Below, in pieces: positions 1-8,180 of a DNA stretch of 64,000 bases (position 1 is its first letter; every line of letters starts with the position of its first letter). The notes beneath the pieces were generated by a model that was given only the letters and a program-made list of their open reading frames with translations, had not been told where the DNA came from and searched no databases. The translations under genes and the position numbers were made by a program. Source of the DNA: Streptomyces broussonetiae (lineage in GTDB: Bacteria; Actinomycetota; Actinomycetes; Streptomycetales; Streptomycetaceae); contig NZ_CP047020.1 in assembly GCF_009796285.1 (NCBI RefSeq), positions 1-64,000 of the forward strand, written 5' to 3'.

Positions 1-639
1 GACATTGAAGGCCCCTGACGAGGTGACGGACTGTCCGTCGACGGAGGTGATGATGTCGTTGACCATGAACCCTGCGGCCGCGGCATTCGAGGCCGGGTCA
101 ATCAACCGCACTCGGACACCCCCTCCCCCAGGGACGGTGCCGGTCACCCCGCCAAAGGCGCCCGGTGTGCCCGGGGTGATGTTGACGTCCAGGGGCACCG
201 TCACGCCTTCCGCGGTGAGGCTCCCGCTGAACCGGCCGCCGGCCAGGGGCGCATCGGTGTTGGCGGCAACGTAGACCGTCCACGGCCAGATCCAGCTGTA
301 GCCGCCCTGGATGTCGACAGTGGCGGACGAGCCGTCGGCGGCAATAGCCGCCGGGCAGGCGAGCCCCCTGCACCTCCAGTCCACCTGGGTGATGCGGGTG
401 TACTGCGGAGCCCGGATCGTGACCTTCCCCGGGCCATGCCACTGCTGGTCCGGCGGAAAATCGACAGGCTTGGCCGGCCCAGGAGCATCAAGGTCGGGAA
501 CAGCCGACTGGGGAGTCACCACCCGGACCGCCATGGTCCGGGTAGGCGTCGCCCCGGTGGTGGCCTCAGCCGCCTTCCCCCCCAATAGCAGGCTCCCTCC
601 GAGCGTAAGCACCGTGCATAACGTCATGTATCTGCGCAT
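1..639 (-). CDS. Secreted PDZ-domain protein, 3' end cut by window edge
   Basis: The frame is open from an ATG at 639 down to base 1, so the C-terminus lies outside the window. The first ~25 residues form a signal peptide (RR, then a hydrophobic TVLTLGGSLLLGG stretch), so the product is probably exported. A middle part with CRGLACP may carry a disulfide. The last visible ~40 residues (GVRVRLIDPASNAAAAGF, then NDIITSVDGQ) are the start of a PDZ domain with its carboxylate-binding loop. PDZ domains in secreted actinobacterial proteins usually bind peptide C-termini beside a protease domain; none is visible here. A purine-rich GAAGGGA lies just upstream of the ATG. The role is not determined. 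Confidence 0.75.
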   Translation of the reverse strand, partial: MRRYMTLCTVLTLGGSLLLGGKAAEATTGATPTRTMAVRVVTPQSAVPDLDAPGPAKPVDFPPDQQWHGPGKVTIRAPQYTRITQVDWRCRGLACPAAIAADGSSATVDIQGGYSWIWPWTVYVAANTDAPLAGGRFSGSLTAEGVTVPLDVNITPGTPGAFGGVTGTVPGGGGVRVRLIDPASNAAAAGFMVNDIITSVDGQSVTSSGAFNV

Positions 640-1069
640 GACATCATCATCCCTTCACTGTTACCGACCGCCCGCTGCAGGCGGGTGTCGTAGATCTGCC
701 AGCCCCCGCAGGTGCCGTATCGCCTGTACCGGTAAGGGCCTGCATCGTCTCGCTGGACAGAGAACCTTTCCGGCGTGCATGGACGAAGCGAACGTGCACG
801 CCGGGGCGCCTGCTCCCATGCTGAATGCCGACAGATCCCCGTCCGCGCCTGCGGCGGCCAAACCCATCCATCAAGTGAACCGGTCGCACTGCCCACCAGG
901 CATGCCAGCGACAACACCCCCTGGCACCCGACCAACGCCCAATGTGCGCCTGTGCCCCGGCGTACGCACCCCGGTGCAGCGCGGAGAGCAGCTTGTGAGC
1001 CCCTCCCCGCCCGTGGTCTTCCTACCTGGAACCAGAACTGCACAGCTCGGCCACAGCCGCGATATCGGG
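640..1069. other. Stretch without a convincing gene
   Basis: Several overlapping frames are open on both strands because of the high GC, but none has a start with a ribosome site, a recognisable domain or a consistent third-position bias. A minus-strand frame ending just before the PDZ gene could be the tail of an upstream gene, but I cannot support it. Confidence 0.4.
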
Positions 1070-1241
1070 CGGGCCGGCGGGACTGCCCGGCGGCGAGGCG
1101 GCGGCGTCCGACGTCCTGGAGCCGCCGCCGCAGCTTGCGCAGCTCCCGCTTCTCCTCCGCCTTCGACTTCGGCTTCCGGGGCCGCTTCCAGACCGGCTCC
1201 CACGCCGGAGGCTCATCGAGGACGGCAAGGCCCCGCCCCAT
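1070..1241 (-). pseudogene. Lys/Arg-rich block, truncated copy 1
   Basis: From an ATG at 1241 the minus strand encodes about 57 residues that match the small gene at 1516-1797: WEPVWKRPRKPKSK, then a heptad-like basic helix ELRKLRRRLQDVGRRRL. After QSRRP the two sequences diverge completely and this copy runs into sequence without coding character. I read it as a 5' fragment of a duplicated gene. The family is not recognised; the basic helix could bind nucleic acid, but that is a guess. Confidence 0.4.
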
Positions 1242-1515
1242 ACAACGCCCAGCCTGGACCCCGGCCTCCTCCTGGGCCTAGCGAGTGGCGTGCGTGCCGG
1301 TCGACGGCCGTCGCTGGCGACAACGTGACGCTGGTGGTAGCGGTACATCTGCCCGGCAGTGATCAACGCGATATCCATCATGGAGAGCACGCCACACGAC
1401 CCTGACGTGTGGAGCCCACCGGATGGAATCCACCGAGTGAGCGCACTCGATGTCGGGCATCGCCGCCGGATGCAGAACATCGCGGGTTCCACCCGGTGGA
1501 CGATGCCCGGCATCG

Positions 1516-1797
1516 TCACCACAGCCAGGCGTTGGAGTGCCGCAGCCGCGACAGGGCGCGGGCATCGCGGCGCGCGGCCGCGTTACCGATCCGGTTCTGC
1601 CGGGAGCGGGGCCGGCGCGACTGCGAGGCGGCGAGGCGGCGCCGTCCGGCGTCCTGGAGTCGCCGCCGCTGCTTGCGCAGCTCCTGCTTCTTCGCCGCCT
1701 TCGACTTCGGTTTCCGGGGCCGCTTCCAGACCGGCTGCCACCCCAGGGGCTCATCGGGCTCGGGCTCCTGGTCCTCGTTGAGCGCGGCGGCCGCCAT
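1516..1797 (-). CDS. Small Lys/Arg-rich hypothetical protein, copy 2
   Basis: A 93-residue protein starts at the ATG at 1797. It has an acidic N-terminus (NEDQEPEPDEPLG), a conserved WQPVWKRPRKPKSK segment, then a very basic amphipathic helix with repeated RR and KQ pairs. It shares the central block with 1070-1241 at DNA level (roughly 85 percent by eye). No signal peptide or membrane segment is visible. I do not recognise the family. It could be a gene remnant, since the C-terminus (LRHSNAWLW) looks arbitrary. Confidence 0.4.
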   Translation of the reverse strand: MAAAALNEDQEPEPDEPLGWQPVWKRPRKPKSKAAKKQELRKQRRRLQDAGRRRLAASQSRRPRSRQNRIGNAAARRDARALSRLRHSNAWLW

Positions 1798-1830
1798 GGC
1801 GTAGCCGGGTCGCCGGTTCCCGGGCAAGCC

Positions 1831-1852
1831 TCTAGATGAATGAGTCCAAGGG
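1831..1852 (+). repeat. Outer left end of composite element
   Basis: TCTAGA followed by TGAATGAGTCCAAGGG, an exact inverted match of 5429-5450. The inner neighbouring sequence is unrelated to that at the right end. Confidence 0.7.
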
Positions 1853-2018
1853 CTTGTAGCCGTAGACCGTCGGCGAACGGTGGCACACGTCGCTGCCATT
1901 GCTGCCCCGCGAGTGCACGGCGTGCCGGTCGTCCTGGCGGTCAGCGGAAACCACGTGACGCGTGCTCGGCAACTCGGAGGCTGTCTCGGTCGGCGCCCCA
2001 GATGGGCAATAGCCTTGA

Positions 2019-2037
2019 GTCTCCAGTGACTGGAGAC
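2019..2037. promoter_or_regulatory. MerR-type operator
   Basis: GTCTCCAG TGA CTGGAGAC is a perfect dyad with 8-base arms. It starts just after a -35-like TTGAGT (2015-2020) and ends 15 bases before the merR ATG. A dyad in the spacer of a promoter is the classical arrangement for MerR activators, so autoregulation is likely. The transcript would have a very short or no leader. Confidence 0.7.
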
Positions 2038-2364
2038 AGCAGAGTTGGGGACATGGACGTTACGACCCTCTACTCGATCGGGGAGCTGTCCCGGCGGACT
2101 GGCTTGTCTGTGAGGACGATCCGGTTCTACTCCGATTCGGGGGTGGTAGCGCCGACCACTCGAAGTCCCGCCGGTTACCGGCTCTACGACCTCAACGCAC
2201 TGCTTCGTCTGGAACTCCTGCGCACACTGCGCGAGCTGGGCATGGACCTGGCCACGATTCAACGGGTACTGGACCGCGAGCTCTCAGTGGCGGAAGTCGC
2301 CTCGGCGCACGCCGACGCCATGGACGTCCAGATCCGGGTGCTGCAACTGCGTCGGAATGTCCTG

Positions 2365-3782
2365 GATGGCGTCCCACTTTGTGGTGTAGCCGATCAAGGC
2401 TAGGGCGTACGCCCCGGGGCGTGTGGTGATGGGGATTCCGCTCCCTGCCCAGCAGGCGGGCCACCTGCAACTCTCCTTGGTGAACGGCCAGTTCAACCCG
2501 GGAGGTGCACGGTGGCCCTGTCTCAGTCTGACCTACTCCGCCTGCTGGAGTCACTACGTTCGGCGGACGGGCTCGAACTCGTCCGTTCGGTGGCCGAGCG
2601 GATGCTCCAGGAATTGATCGAGGCCGAGGCGAGCGCGAGGATCGGCGCGGAGTGGAACGAACACACCGACACCCGCACCGCGCTGCGCAACGGGCACCGG
2701 GACAAGACACTGACCACGCAGGCCGGCGACCTGGACCTGGGCATACCCAAGCTGCGCTCGGGCAGCTTCTTCCCCAGCCTGCTGGAGCGCCGCCGGCGCA
2801 TCGACCAGGCCCTGTTCGCCGTCGTGATGGAGGCGTACGTCCACGGGGTGTCCACCCGCTCGGTCGACGAGCTGGTCAAGGCCCTCGGTGCGGACAGCGG
2901 GATCTCCAAGAGCGAGGTCTCGCGGATCTGTGCCGACCTGGACACCCAGCTGACCGCGTTCCGCACCCGGTCGCTGGACCATGTCCGCTTCCCCTACATG
3001 TATCTGGATGCGACGTACTGCAAGGCCAGGGTCGCCCACCAGATCGTCTCCCGGGCCGTGGTGATCGCCACCGGTATCACCGAGGACGGCGGCCGCGAGG
3101 TGCTGGGAGTGATGGTCGGCGACAGCGAGACCGAGGTGTTCTGGACCCAGTTCCTTCGCTCCTTGCGCGAACGCGGCCTGAACGGGGTCCGGCTCGTGCT
3201 CGGCGACCACCACTCGGGCCTGGTCAAGGCGATCCGCAAGGTGATCATCGGTGCGGCCTACCAGCGGTGCAGGGTGCACTTCCTGCGCAACGTCTTCGGC
3301 GTGATCCCCAAGGACGCCGCCGAGATGGTCGCCGCCACCATCCGCACCATCTTCGCCCAGCCCGACCAGGCCGCCGTTCGCCGCCAGCTCGACACGGTCG
3401 CCGACATGCTCGGCGCGCAGTTCCCGCAGGTCAAACAGATGCTCCTGGAAGCCAAGGACGACCTGACGGCATTCGCAGCCTTCCCCGAACGACATTGGAA
3501 GAAGATCCAGTCCACGAACCCGCTGGAGCGGGTCAACCGAGAGATCAAGCGTCGCATCGATGTCGTCCAGGTCTTCCCCAACGACGACGCGCTGCTGCGG
3601 CTGGTCACCGCCGTGCTCTTCGAGATGCACGACGAGTGGATCGCCTTCCCCCGCCGCTATCTCCCCGAGGGCAGCATGGACCAGATCTACCCCGCCGAGC
3701 TCCCCGAAAGCGCCCCCGAGCTACCCAACACCACCAACACAACCGCCGATTGATCGGCTACACCACGACAAGGGACACAACC
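2365..3782 (+). mobile_element. IS256-family insertion sequence, complete
   Basis: The 1418-bp element has imperfect terminal inverted repeats of about 33 bases, with an inner perfect part GTGGTGTAGCCGATCAA at 2381-2397 and its complement on the right. It is flanked by a direct repeat ATGTCCTG (2357-2364 and 3783-3790), the 8-base duplication expected for the family. Intact ends, transposase and duplication suggest a recent insertion. Confidence 0.93.
2512..3753 (+). CDS. IS256 (Mutator-type) transposase
   Basis: The 413-residue DDE transposase starts at a GTG with GGGAGGT upstream. The three catalytic acidic residues are visible: D in YLDATY (~165), D in LVLGDHHSGL (~231) and E in NPLERVNREIKRR (~339), with the C/DH-type motif CRVHFLRN before the last. 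Length and motif spacing are normal for the family, so it is probably active. It inserted in the same direction as the merR gene it breaks. Confidence 0.95.
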   Translation: MALSQSDLLRLLESLRSADGLELVRSVAERMLQELIEAEASARIGAEWNEHTDTRTALRNGHRDKTLTTQAGDLDLGIPKLRSGSFFPSLLERRRRIDQALFAVVMEAYVHGVSTRSVDELVKALGADSGISKSEVSRICADLDTQLTAFRTRSLDHVRFPYMYLDATYCKARVAHQIVSRAVVIATGITEDGGREVLGVMVGDSETEVFWTQFLRSLRERGLNGVRLVLGDHHSGLVKAIRKVIIGAAYQRCRVHFLRNVFGVIPKDAAEMVAATIRTIFAQPDQAAVRRQLDTVADMLGAQFPQVKQMLLEAKDDLTAFAAFPERHWKKIQSTNPLERVNREIKRRIDVVQVFPNDDALLRLVTAVLFEMHDEWIAFPRRYLPEGSMDQIYPAELPESAPELPNTTNTTAD

Positions 3783-4506
3783 ATGTCCTGCGAGTCGTGG
3801 CCGGACGCGGGTCCGATCCCGAGGAGATCAAGCTCATGCACAGGCTCACGCAGTTGTCCGGCGAGGAACGCCGACGTTTGATCGACGATTTCATGGACGG
3901 CACCTTCGGCACAGCGGATGCCGATCCGGCTGCGGTGGCCATGGTTCGCGCTGCCACTCCCGACCTTCCCGATGATCCGTCCAGCGAGCAGATCGCCGCG
4001 TGGGTGGAGCTCGCCGGGCTGGTCGGCGATGAAGACTTCCGGGCCCGGATGCGCCGCATGGCCATGTGGCAGGCCGCCGGGCGCCCGCTCGACATCGAGA
4101 GCGAAGCGGGCGAGGAACTGATGAAGTTCACCCGTCAGAAGGTGGCCGACGCCATGGAGTCGGGCATCGACCCGCTCAGCAACAGGGTCGTACCCGTCAT
4201 CGACGACCTCGTGCACCGCTTCGCCGAGGTGTTCGCGCGCACCCCGGACACGGAATTCCGGGACTGGATGGCCCAGCAGTTCGAAGAAGCACACGATTCC
4301 AGGGTGGATCGGTACTGGCGGCTGGTGTGGATCGTCAACGGCTGGCAGGTAGTACCGAACCTGATTCCGGTGTACCCCTGGCTCATCCAGGCCCTGCGAA
4401 ATGACCGCGCCGCATAGTCACCGCAGTGCAGACCGCTCTCGATCCCTGAATGGGTCCACGGGGTGGTCTGCGCACGTAGCGCGGGGGCGTCCAATGTCGG
4501 TGTGTG

Positions 4507-5417
4507 ATGACAGACTTGGACACCCTCGCAACGGCACTGTATGTCAGGATCGACGACACGTTGAAGGCTTCGCCGCATCTGGCACCGTGGCGTCCGGCCG
4601 TCGGGATCCCGCCCACGCTCAGTGACGCCGAACTGGTCACTGTCGCGGTGATGTCGGCGCTGCTCGGCTACACCTCGGAGCGGCGGTGGCTGCGGCGCGC
4701 CGGCCGGGACTTCCGGCACCTCTTCCCGTACCTGCCTCAGCAGTCTGGCTACAACAAGCGGCTCCGCAACGCATCCGAGCTGGTCACGCATATGATCAGG
4801 ATGCTGGCGCAGGACACCTGCTGTGGAGTGACGACGTGTGGGTGGTCGACTCCACCCCGGTCGGCTGCGGCTGTTCCCGGGAGACGGCCAAACGCTCGGA
4901 CCTGGCCGGATGGGCCGAGTACGGCTACTGCGCGTCGCACTCCCGGTACTTCTGGGGCCTGCGGTTGCACCTGGTGTGCACGCTCGGCGGCCTGCCGGTG
5001 CTGTTCGCGCTCACCGGAGCCAAAGCCGACGAACGCGAGACGCTGCGCGACATGCTTGACACCGCGCCGGACGTGGTCGCCTGCCACCCGGGCCAGACGA
5101 TCATCGGGGACAAGAACTACTACGGCCGCGAGTTCGAACACGACCTGACCGAGCGTCGCCTGGTACTGCTGCGACCAGCCCGCAAGGGCGAGCCTGGGCG
5201 GGTCGGAGCACACCTGTTCAAGCCGCTGCGGCAGGTCATCGAGTCGATCAACCAGACCTTCAAGGGCCAGCTCGACCTGGAACGACACGGCGGCAAGAGC
5301 CCGGCCGGTATCGTTGCGCGGATCCTGTGCCGGATTTTCGCCCCCACAGCGGTGATCTGGCACAACGACCACACCGAACAGCCGGTCAAAAGGTCGCTGA
5401 TCGCTTACGACCACTGA
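4507..5417 (+). pseudogene. IS982-family transposase with one frameshift
   Basis: The first frame reads TLSDAELVTVAVMSALLGY, RHLFPYLPQQSGYNKRLR as in actinobacterial IS982 enzymes, up to about 4818. The second frame continues WSDDVWVVDSTPV, RSDLAGWAEYGYCASHSRYF, GDKNYYGREFE and IESINQTFKGQLDLE to the stop at 5417. The join reads GACACCTGCTG where family members have one extra base (ACC TCG CTG), so a single-base deletion near 4819 is the simplest lesion. The catalytic D, D and E residues are retained across the two frames. Terminal repeats are at 4447-4465 and 5426-5444 with two mismatches in 19. A sequencing error cannot be excluded. Confidence 0.85.
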
Positions 5418-5428
5418 TCGTGAGACAC

Positions 5429-5450
5429 CCCTTGGACTCATTCATCTAGA
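5429..5450 (-). repeat. Right end of IS982 and of composite element
   Basis: Exact inverted copy of 1831-1852, including the TCTAGA flank. It also pairs with the weaker IS982 left end at 4447-4465. Confidence 0.7.
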
Positions 5451-5553
5451 GCAGGGAACTGACAGGCCGTGGCCTCACCTTGAGTTGGCCTGCGCGACAT
5501 CCACCGCTGTAGACGCCCTGCTCACACCCCGGTGATCGTTTTCGGTCACGGCA

Positions 5554-5850
5554 CTAGAGATCTTGGACGGCGCGTAGTGCCTGGTCCACCCGGGCTATGG
5601 CCGCAGCATCGACGGGGCCGAGGAGCTTGGCCCCCTCGAACCGGGTGGTCCGCAGTTGCGTGATGTTGACGGCGACCGCGGTGCACGGGATCGGATCGCC
5701 GATCACCACCGACATGGCCGTATCGGGGTACCGGCCGCTCTCGTGCAGCACGATCACGAGCACAGCGCCGTACGACTCTTCCAGCCCGGTCAGACTGATG
5801 ATCAGGACGTTGCGGCCGTCGGGGAGGGCCCAGATCTCACCGCGCTTCAC
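5554..5850 (-). CDS. MazF/PemK-type toxin
   Basis: The 98-residue protein begins MKRGEIWALPDGRNVLIISL, the usual start of the MazF/CcdB-fold endoribonucleases, and has the expected strand pattern with VIGDPIPCTAVAVNIT and TTRFEG. These toxins cut mRNA and are neutralised by a DNA-binding antitoxin. The start is a GTG that overlaps the antitoxin stop in a GTGA, so the two are translationally coupled. The sequence is shorter and more divergent than typical MazF, so the target may differ. Confidence 0.7.
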   Translation of the reverse strand: MKRGEIWALPDGRNVLIISLTGLEESYGAVLVIVLHESGRYPDTAMSVVIGDPIPCTAVAVNITQLRTTRFEGAKLLGPVDAAAIARVDQALRAVQDL

Positions 5851-6044
5851 AGGGTGTCGCCCTCGCCCGCCAAGTCGTCGCCGAGACCGAGCGCGGCGAG
5901 CTGCTGCGCGGCGTCGAGGGTCGCGGAGCGGCGGGCGGCGCGCACGACGTACGCGTTGACACTCAGGCCGGCCTCGGCAGCGGCTGCCCTGATCGAGGGG
6001 GCGAGATCATCGGGGATGCGCAGGGTCATGGTGGTGACAGACAT
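5847..6044 (-). CDS. Ribbon-helix-helix antitoxin
   Basis: The 65-residue protein starts MSVTTMTLRIPDDLAPSIR, a classical ribbon-helix-helix strand and helix, followed by AEAGLSVNAYVVRAAR and an acidic tail (GLGDDLAGEGDTL) that would bind the toxin. It lies directly before the MazF-like gene with a 4-base overlap. A dyad at 6058-6076, 14 bases upstream, is a good autoregulatory operator. Confidence 0.75.
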   Translation of the reverse strand: MSVTTMTLRIPDDLAPSIRAAAAEAGLSVNAYVVRAARRSATLDAAQQLAALGLGDDLAGEGDTL

Positions 6045-6057
6045 GACTGCAAGAGTA

Positions 6058-6076
6058 GCCACCGGTTCTCGGTGGC
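6058..6076. promoter_or_regulatory. Dyad upstream of the antitoxin, likely operator
   Basis: GCCACCG gttct CGGTGGC is a perfect 7-base inverted repeat, 14 bases before the antitoxin ATG at 6044. Ribbon-helix-helix antitoxins bind such dyads to repress their own operon. Confidence 0.6.
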
Positions 6077-6184
6077 GTAAGTGACCGCTTCTGAACCCCA
6101 GGCCGCTGACCTGCCGGAATAGGTATGATTTAGACGTTTCAGGGGAAATATTTGTGTGTGGTGCTTTACGCATGCATGGGTGAT

Positions 6185-6226
6185 CCCTGCCGCCGCCGAG
6201 AATGCGCATGCCCGGTGGCGGCAGGG
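6185..6226. other. Strong hairpin upstream of cold-shock-like gene
   Basis: CCCTGCCGCC at 6185-6194 pairs with GGCGGCAGGG at 6217-6226, and the stem extends inward to about 14 pairs around a 14-base loop. No T run follows. It could be a leader structure of the gene at 6348 or a terminator for unseen rightward transcription. Confidence 0.4.
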
Positions 6227-6347
6227 GTGACGGCTGGCACGAGCGCCGGGTTCGCGCCTCGCGCGACCGGGGCCGCGCCCTTTGCCGTCTGTCTCGCGCG
6301 AGTGGACGCTGGACGATCATCCATCGGCCACCATGCGGGGTGATGAC

Positions 6348-6587
6348 GTGCCTGTGGGAGTCGTGAAGTGGTTCGACCCTGAACGGGGTGTGGGCCGCAT
6401 CGTGCAGGACGGCGCAGGGCCGGAGGCCGTGGCGTACCGGTCAGCGGTTCGGGGTCCTGGGGACGGGAGATTGCTCGCGGGCGAGCCGGTGGAGTTCGAC
6501 CTCACCTTCGACGCCGCGGGCGTCCGCGCGGACAACATCTGCCACGGCAAGGGCGGCGCTGGGGTCAGGCCGGGGTTGCCGGCATAG
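6348..6587 (+). CDS. Divergent cold-shock-domain protein
   Basis: About 79 residues from a GTG with GGGGTGA five bases upstream; an in-frame ATG at 6333 is the alternative. The first strand VPVGVVKWFDPERGVGRIV matches the cold-shock domain, and the end GEPVEFDLTFDAAGVRADNI matches its last strands. The nucleic-acid-binding RNP1 (normally KGFGFI) and RNP2 (VFVH) motifs are largely lost: RGVGRIV and AVAYRSAV stand in their place. It may therefore not be a normal RNA chaperone. A similar small protein is at 27850. Confidence 0.65.
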   Translation: MPVGVVKWFDPERGVGRIVQDGAGPEAVAYRSAVRGPGDGRLLAGEPVEFDLTFDAAGVRADNICHGKGGAGVRPGLPA

Positions 6588-6791
6588 CGTGGGCCAGTGG
6601 TGCGAGGTGTCCGTACAGGCCGCGTGCAGTGCGGCGGCCAGTTCGCGGACCCTGTGCTCGCAGCACCGGCGGGCCGCGGTGACACCGTGGTTGAAGGCCA
6701 GACCGGCCGGGCGGGCCTCGAAGAGTACGAACCGGACGGTGTCGGCGTGTCGCTGGGCGGCGGGTGATCTGCGCTCGGAAGCGCGGGGCAT
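6441..6791 (-). CDS. Small hypothetical protein, uncertain
   Basis: The frame starts MPRASERRSPAAQRHADTVR and continues FVLFEARPAGLAFNHGVTAARRCCEHRVRELAAALH in discrete pieces with coding character, but the last ~45 residues lie antisense to the cold-shock-like gene and look arbitrary. Its ATG follows the stop of the fragment at 6795-6890 within 3 bases, which suggests an old operon. I do not recognise it; only about the first 70 residues are likely to be real. Confidence 0.35.
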   Translation of the reverse strand: MPRASERRSPAAQRHADTVRFVLFEARPAGLAFNHGVTAARRCCEHRVRELAAALHAACTDTSHHWPTLCRQPRPDPSAALAVADVVRADARGVEGEVELHRLAREQSPVPRTPNR

Positions 6792-6794
6792 CGG

Positions 6795-6890
6795 TTACTC
6801 ACCTTGCAGCAGGCGGGCCAGCTCGCCGTCGACGTCCACCTTGCCGGTGTCCACGGCCGTCTCGATCCAGTCCAGCGTCGCTTCTCTGAA
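6795..6890 (-). pseudogene. 3' fragment of an unknown gene
   Basis: The minus strand reads EATLDWIETAVDTGKVDVD and GELARLLQGE then a stop, with good codon bias, directly before the ATG at 6791. No start is available upstream before the sequence changes character, so this is the tail of a truncated gene. Confidence 0.35.
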
Positions 6891-6922
6891 CTACGCAACC
6901 GGCATGGTCCTTGGGACGGCTC

Positions 6923-7480
6923 TCAGCGCTGCCAGAGGAACGCGGCCTGACGGCAGGGTTGACAGTTGAAGAGGTAACCGCGGCCTCCGCCGCCGAAGTT
7001 CGCGGAGGTGGCGAAGTCGTTGCCCTCCTCCAGCTCGGCCGTGAACGTCATGCGGGTGGCGCACGAGGGACAGCCGGGAGTCTCGTCACCCTGGATCCAT
7101 TCAGGCTCCCCGCCCACCCGTCCGAGGACCGGCTCCTCCGTGGGTTCGTCAGCGGGATGGAGGCGCAGAGAGGTGACCGCACCCAAGAGCGTCTCGCCGT
7201 CGGCCGGGACAGCGGCCGGGGTGAGCTCACCGGAGAACAGGTAGGCGCGGTTGGCGCCGGCCGTGGCGTCCCAGTCGTCGCACATTCCAGGATCGTTCTG
7301 GCAGAAGAACACCGCGACCACGCCGATGTCGAGGGGGAGATGGGCGAGGAACTGCATGGCCCCGCCGCACTCGCGGCACCTCGGCCAGACGAATTCATGC
7401 GGGACCAGCGGGACTCCGCCGGTGCGCGGCCTGGGCGCGTCGGCAGTGGCCTGGCCGTCGTAGATCAGAAGCATGGCCAA
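6923..7480 (-). CDS. DUF1963-like zinc-binding protein
   Basis: The 185-residue protein has two CxxC pairs (RCRECGG near residue 35 and CPSCATR near 140) and a central FFCQNDPGMCDDWD segment, a pattern seen in the YwqG/DUF1963 group of small cytoplasmic proteins. There is no signal peptide. The ATG at 7480 begins MAMLLIYDGQA. The function of this group is not established; in many genomes its members sit near polymorphic toxin immunity genes, which fits the SUFU protein 3 kb away only loosely. Confidence 0.6.
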   Translation of the reverse strand: MAMLLIYDGQATADAPRPRTGGVPLVPHEFVWPRCRECGGAMQFLAHLPLDIGVVAVFFCQNDPGMCDDWDATAGANRAYLFSGELTPAAVPADGETLLGAVTSLRLHPADEPTEEPVLGRVGGEPEWIQGDETPGCPSCATRMTFTAELEEGNDFATSANFGGGGRGYLFNCQPCRQAAFLWQR

Positions 7481-7489
7481 AGCCTAAGG

Positions 7490-7756
7490 TCAGCCTCTTG
7501 GGCCAGGGATCGGGGTCGGGTTTTCAGCGCGGGCGGCGATCTGGCCGAACGTCGGCATGCCAAGGCTGACCGTGGTGGTTCGGCGGGTTGCTTCGGTATC
7601 GAGCTGGGTGAGCTTGTCCTGGGCGCCGGCGAGGCTGACCTGGAGACCCTCGACTTCGCCGAGCCAGCCTTCGCGCTCGGCCTCGGCGATCCGAGCGATG
7701 AGGTTGTCGCGGATCTCAACGAGTCGCTCGCGCTGTGCCGGGTCGGGCCTGAGCAT
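7490..7756 (-). pseudogene. C-terminal fragment of a site-specific integrase
   Basis: The frame MLRPDPAQRERLVEIRDN, LIARIAEAEREGWLGEVEGL, SLAGAQDKLTQLD to the stop at 7490 matches the coiled-coil tail of tyrosine integrases from actinobacteria. The catalytic domain is absent: upstream of 7756 the frame turns into unrelated sequence. It is a relic of a lost integrative element. Confidence 0.6.
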
Positions 7757-7759
7757 CCC

Positions 7760-7925
7760 CGTTGTGGAGGGACGCCGCCTACTCGTGCTGGACGAGCCGA
7801 TGTACCCGCGCAGTTGGAACGCCGACCGGTTCTTCCCGATGCTCCCGGGGACGGCCGAGCTGACCCGTGTGCTGTCCGCCGACGAGGTCCAGACCTGGAT
7901 CACCTACACCTGCTGGACGTCCTGA
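7760..7925 (+). pseudogene. 3' fragment of an unknown gene
   Basis: The plus strand reads VEGRRLLVLDEPMYPRSWNA, then DRFFPMLPGTAELTRVL, and ends DEVQTWITYTCWTS with strong third-position GC. It begins abruptly next to the integrase fragment, so it is a truncated tail. I do not recognise the family. Confidence 0.4.
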
Positions 7926-8039
7926 CCCGGTCGCCCGGCGCCACCGCTGGGCGTCGGCTGCTGCCGCGGCCAGAGGGTGGGAGTCAGCGCGGAACCCCAG
8001 CGTCCTCCGGCCTGCGGCAGGACGCTGCAGGCGTCGATC

Positions 8040-8180
8040 GGTCCTGGGCTGTCTGGGGCGGTGGACTGCCAAGTGCTGCACCGGCTGGTGGGCGGGATAC
8101 CGGTAGCGGAGGGGCGGCGCAGCCTCAGACTGTTCGCGCAACGGGTGCTCCCAACGCTGGAGGATCGAGCCGGGCGATGA
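8040..8180 (+). pseudogene. 3' fragment, possibly a luciferase-like monooxygenase
   Basis: The frame reads CQVLHRLVGGIPVAEGRR, then SLRLFAQRVLPTLED to a stop at 8180. The closing RSLRLFAxxVLPxL resembles the C-terminus of flavin-dependent LLM-class oxidoreductases. It has no start of its own and overlaps the end of the opposing HEAT-repeat gene. Confidence 0.3.

Larger units (their letters stand above)
2053..4417 (+). pseudogene. MerR-family regulator interrupted by an IS256 element
   Basis: The N-terminal half (2053-2364) has the MerR winged helix: YSIGELSRRTGLSVRTIRFY, then AGYRLYD and a dimerisation helix ending VLQLRRNVL. The C-terminal half resumes at 3791 with RVVAGRGSDPEEIKLMHRL, SGEERRRLIDDF and a long helical effector domain, ending at 4417. 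Removing 2365-3782 plus one copy of the 8-base duplication ATGTCCTG restores one frame of about 312 residues. As it stands the gene makes only the DNA-binding part plus 12 foreign residues (stop at 2401-2403). The protein was probably a drug- or metabolite-sensing activator; its partner gene is not visible. Confidence 0.9.
1831..5450. mobile_element. Putative composite element bounded by IS982-type ends
   Basis: A 16-base terminal repeat TGAATGAGTCCAAGGG at 1837-1852 is repeated exactly and inverted at 5429-5444, and both are flanked on the outside by TCTAGA (1831-1836 and 5445-5450). TCTAGA is palindromic, so it can be read as a 6-base target duplication. Inside lie a MerR gene (with an IS256 element in it) and an IS982 transposase. 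The IS982's own left end at 4447-4465 is a poorer match and its flank does not match TCTAGA. This suggests that the whole 3.6-kb segment, not the IS alone, was the last unit to move. Confidence 0.5.
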
